DNA from: Cyanobacteria bacterium T3Sed10_344R1
GTDB taxonomy: Bacteria; Cyanobacteriota; Cyanobacteriia; Phormidesmidales; Phormidesmidaceae
NCBI GenBank assembly: GCA_003566335.1
Contig: PXDR01000246.1
Coordinates: forward strand, 1 to 15,450
Reading direction: 5' to 3'
Length of the DNA: 15,450 nucleotides
Positions within the stretch are counted from its first letter, which is position 1. Each line of letters starts with the position of its first letter. Made by a program: the position numbers and the translations under genes. The notes beneath the pieces were generated by a model, which did not search any database, had not been told where the DNA came from, and saw nothing but the letters and a program-made list of their open reading frames with translations. Below are positions 14,296-15,450 of this stretch, one piece after another.

Positions 14296-15450
14296 ATGGC
14301 ACGCTGGCACTACTCGGTATGGGCTGCTCTAGGCTTAGTGGGAATTACGGCTGCGATTAGCGTAGTGCGGCCCTCCCTGGCGATCGCACCTCAACTCACC
14401 ACAAACCACCCCCTGCTGTCCCGCCTGTCCCGAGCCTCGGGGCTGGGTGACCTGTACCAGCTGCGCGATCGCATTCAGACTGAACTCGACCAGCTGTCTG
14501 ATTTATCCCATCCCCGGGACGGCAGCCGCCCGGCCCACCTCACCTTGGCCCAGGTTGCCCAGCGAGTCACCTATCAAATCCAGCTGGAAGAAGTGGCCCA
14601 GGCCAGCTACGATCGCGCCCTAGAACTGGGGCAGCAGGCGATTGCCACCCGCAATGACGGCCACGGCGAAGCAGCCGCCCTTAGCCAAGAGCTATTTTTG
14701 TGGCACGCCGCCATCGACCAACTAAAAACTGTTTCGCCAGAGTCAGCACTTGCCGATCAAGCAGCAGACAAGATCAGCGAGTACGAAGACATCCTCCAGC
14801 CGGTCTATCGTCAAATCGGCCTAGCCCGCTCTGGTTTTTTGGCCGAAATTGCTGCGATCGCAGGCAACCCCGATCGCGTTCGCATCAGCGTTTGCCACCT
14901 GTCTGGAGCCTGCCGCAGCTTCAAAGGCAACGAACCACCCGCCAGTCCGGCCAGCCTGATTAAGCTGCCCATTGCCGTGGCCCTGATGGAGAAAGTCGAG
15001 CGCGAAAACATCGACATCGATGCCCCGATTTACATCGACCCCGGCAACTTCACCGAAAACGCCCAGGGGGCGCAACTCACCATCGATCGGGAGTACCCCC
15101 TGCGGGAAGTGATGATGCGCATGATTCGGGAGAGCAACAACATTGCCACCAATCAGCTGATTGACTACATTGGTCGTCCCGCCATCAACCAAATCTTTGC
15201 CGACCTGGGCTACAGCCAAACCTTTGTGGACTACAAGCTGGTGGGTCAGACCATTTTCCCCGCCAACGCAGGCTCCCAGCCCAACCGCAGCACCGCCGAC
15301 GAACTGACGGAAATGATGCGGCAAATCTACACCTTTCAAAATTCAGGTGATGAGATTTTGCTAGACGCCCTCGTGGGGCAATACGACTGGGACTTTGGCT
15401 ATCAGGCACTTCAAGGCACCGATCGCCGGGTTCACTGGATTGGCGAAAAG
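14296..15450 (+). CDS. Secreted beta-lactamase-fold serine hydrolase (partial, 3' end missing)
   Basis: The frame is open for 385 codons from ATG 14296 to the window end; GGAGAGGA upstream (14284-14291) supports the start. Residues 1-29 form a signal peptide (RW-H start, hydrophobic 9-24, likely cleavage after SLA). Residues about 45-180 are a helical extension rich in Q, E and A. The beta-lactamase/transpeptidase-like domain begins about 195: active-site S220-x-x-K223 in PASLIKLPIAVAL, then S280-N-N282 in RESNNIATNQL as the SDN element. The window stops at HWIGEK, exactly where the third motif K-T-G is expected. No class A E-x-x-L-N omega-loop glutamate is evident (the region around 313-335 reads YKLVGQTIFPANAGSQ), so true beta-lactam hydrolysis is doubtful. 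A periplasmic peptidoglycan-related or esterase role is equally possible. Confidence 0.85.
   Translation, partial: MARWHYSVWAALGLVGITAAISVVRPSLAIAPQLTTNHPLLSRLSRASGLGDLYQLRDRIQTELDQLSDLSHPRDGSRPAHLTLAQVAQRVTYQIQLEEVAQASYDRALELGQQAIATRNDGHGEAAALSQELFLWHAAIDQLKTVSPESALADQAADKISEYEDILQPVYRQIGLARSGFLAEIAAIAGNPDRVRISVCHLSGACRSFKGNEPPASPASLIKLPIAVALMEKVERENIDIDAPIYIDPGNFTENAQGAQLTIDREYPLREVMMRMIRESNNIATNQLIDYIGRPAINQIFADLGYSQTFVDYKLVGQTIFPANAGSQPNRSTADELTEMMRQIYTFQNSGDEILLDALVGQYDWDFGYQALQGTDRRVHWIGEK

Noticed and set aside
14821..15339. A 172-codon minus-strand open frame
   Set aside because: It is antisense to the serine hydrolase, whose SxxK and SNN motifs and signal peptide establish the true strand.
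1..15450. Insertion sequences, CRISPR arrays, tRNA or rRNA genes
   Set aside because: No transposase motif, no regularly spaced repeats with unique spacers, and no tRNA T-arm or rRNA sequence was recognised; the repeats present are short tandem arrays.

Overview
The window comes from a cyanobacterium. It carries a phycobiliprotein chromophore lyase of the CpcS/CpeS family and a cyanobacterial-type DUF2232 membrane protein. It also has at least thirteen copies of the HIP1 octamer GCGATCGC (for example at 1060, 1844, 4404, 5753, 5928, 6054, 9666, 9768, 10515, 11786, 14380, 14465 and 14854). The base composition looks GC-rich. A non-heterocystous filamentous or Leptolyngbya-like lineage would fit, but the genus cannot be fixed from this sequence.

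Layout: a 40-codon 3' gene fragment (2-124, +) is followed by an octamer tandem repeat, the lyase gene (282-806, +), a hairpin and a second array of the same octamer. Next is a very large minus-strand gene (905-7318, about 2137 codons) with three parts: an N-terminal helical region, about 1200 residues of acidic disordered sequence, and a C-terminal Hsp70/actin-fold ATPase domain. A gene-poor stretch of about 535 bases separates it from a divergent plus-strand cluster: a CRP/FNR regulator (7855-8559), a DUF2232 integral membrane protein (8567-9388) and a CobT-like phosphoribosyltransferase (9381-10622). The three are packed with a 7-base gap and an 8-base overlap, so they are probably one transcript. 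Three minus-strand genes follow: a 120-residue coiled-coil protein, a family 2 glycosyltransferase and gatA. A divergent spacer then leads to a secreted beta-lactamase-fold serine hydrolase, which runs off the window at its expected KTG motif.

How the genes relate: the CRP-DUF2232-CobT cluster links a probable cyclic-nucleotide-responsive regulator to corrinoid lower-ligand metabolism and a membrane protein resembling transporter S-components. GatA serves Gln-tRNA formation, and the lyase serves phycobilisome assembly. The remaining genes have no evident pathway link.

The most unusual object is the giant acidic Hsp70-like protein. It has no lysine over about 1354 residues, recurrent F-x3-F motifs, in-frame 15-base tandem repeats and a 42-base near-perfect palindrome inside its coding sequence.
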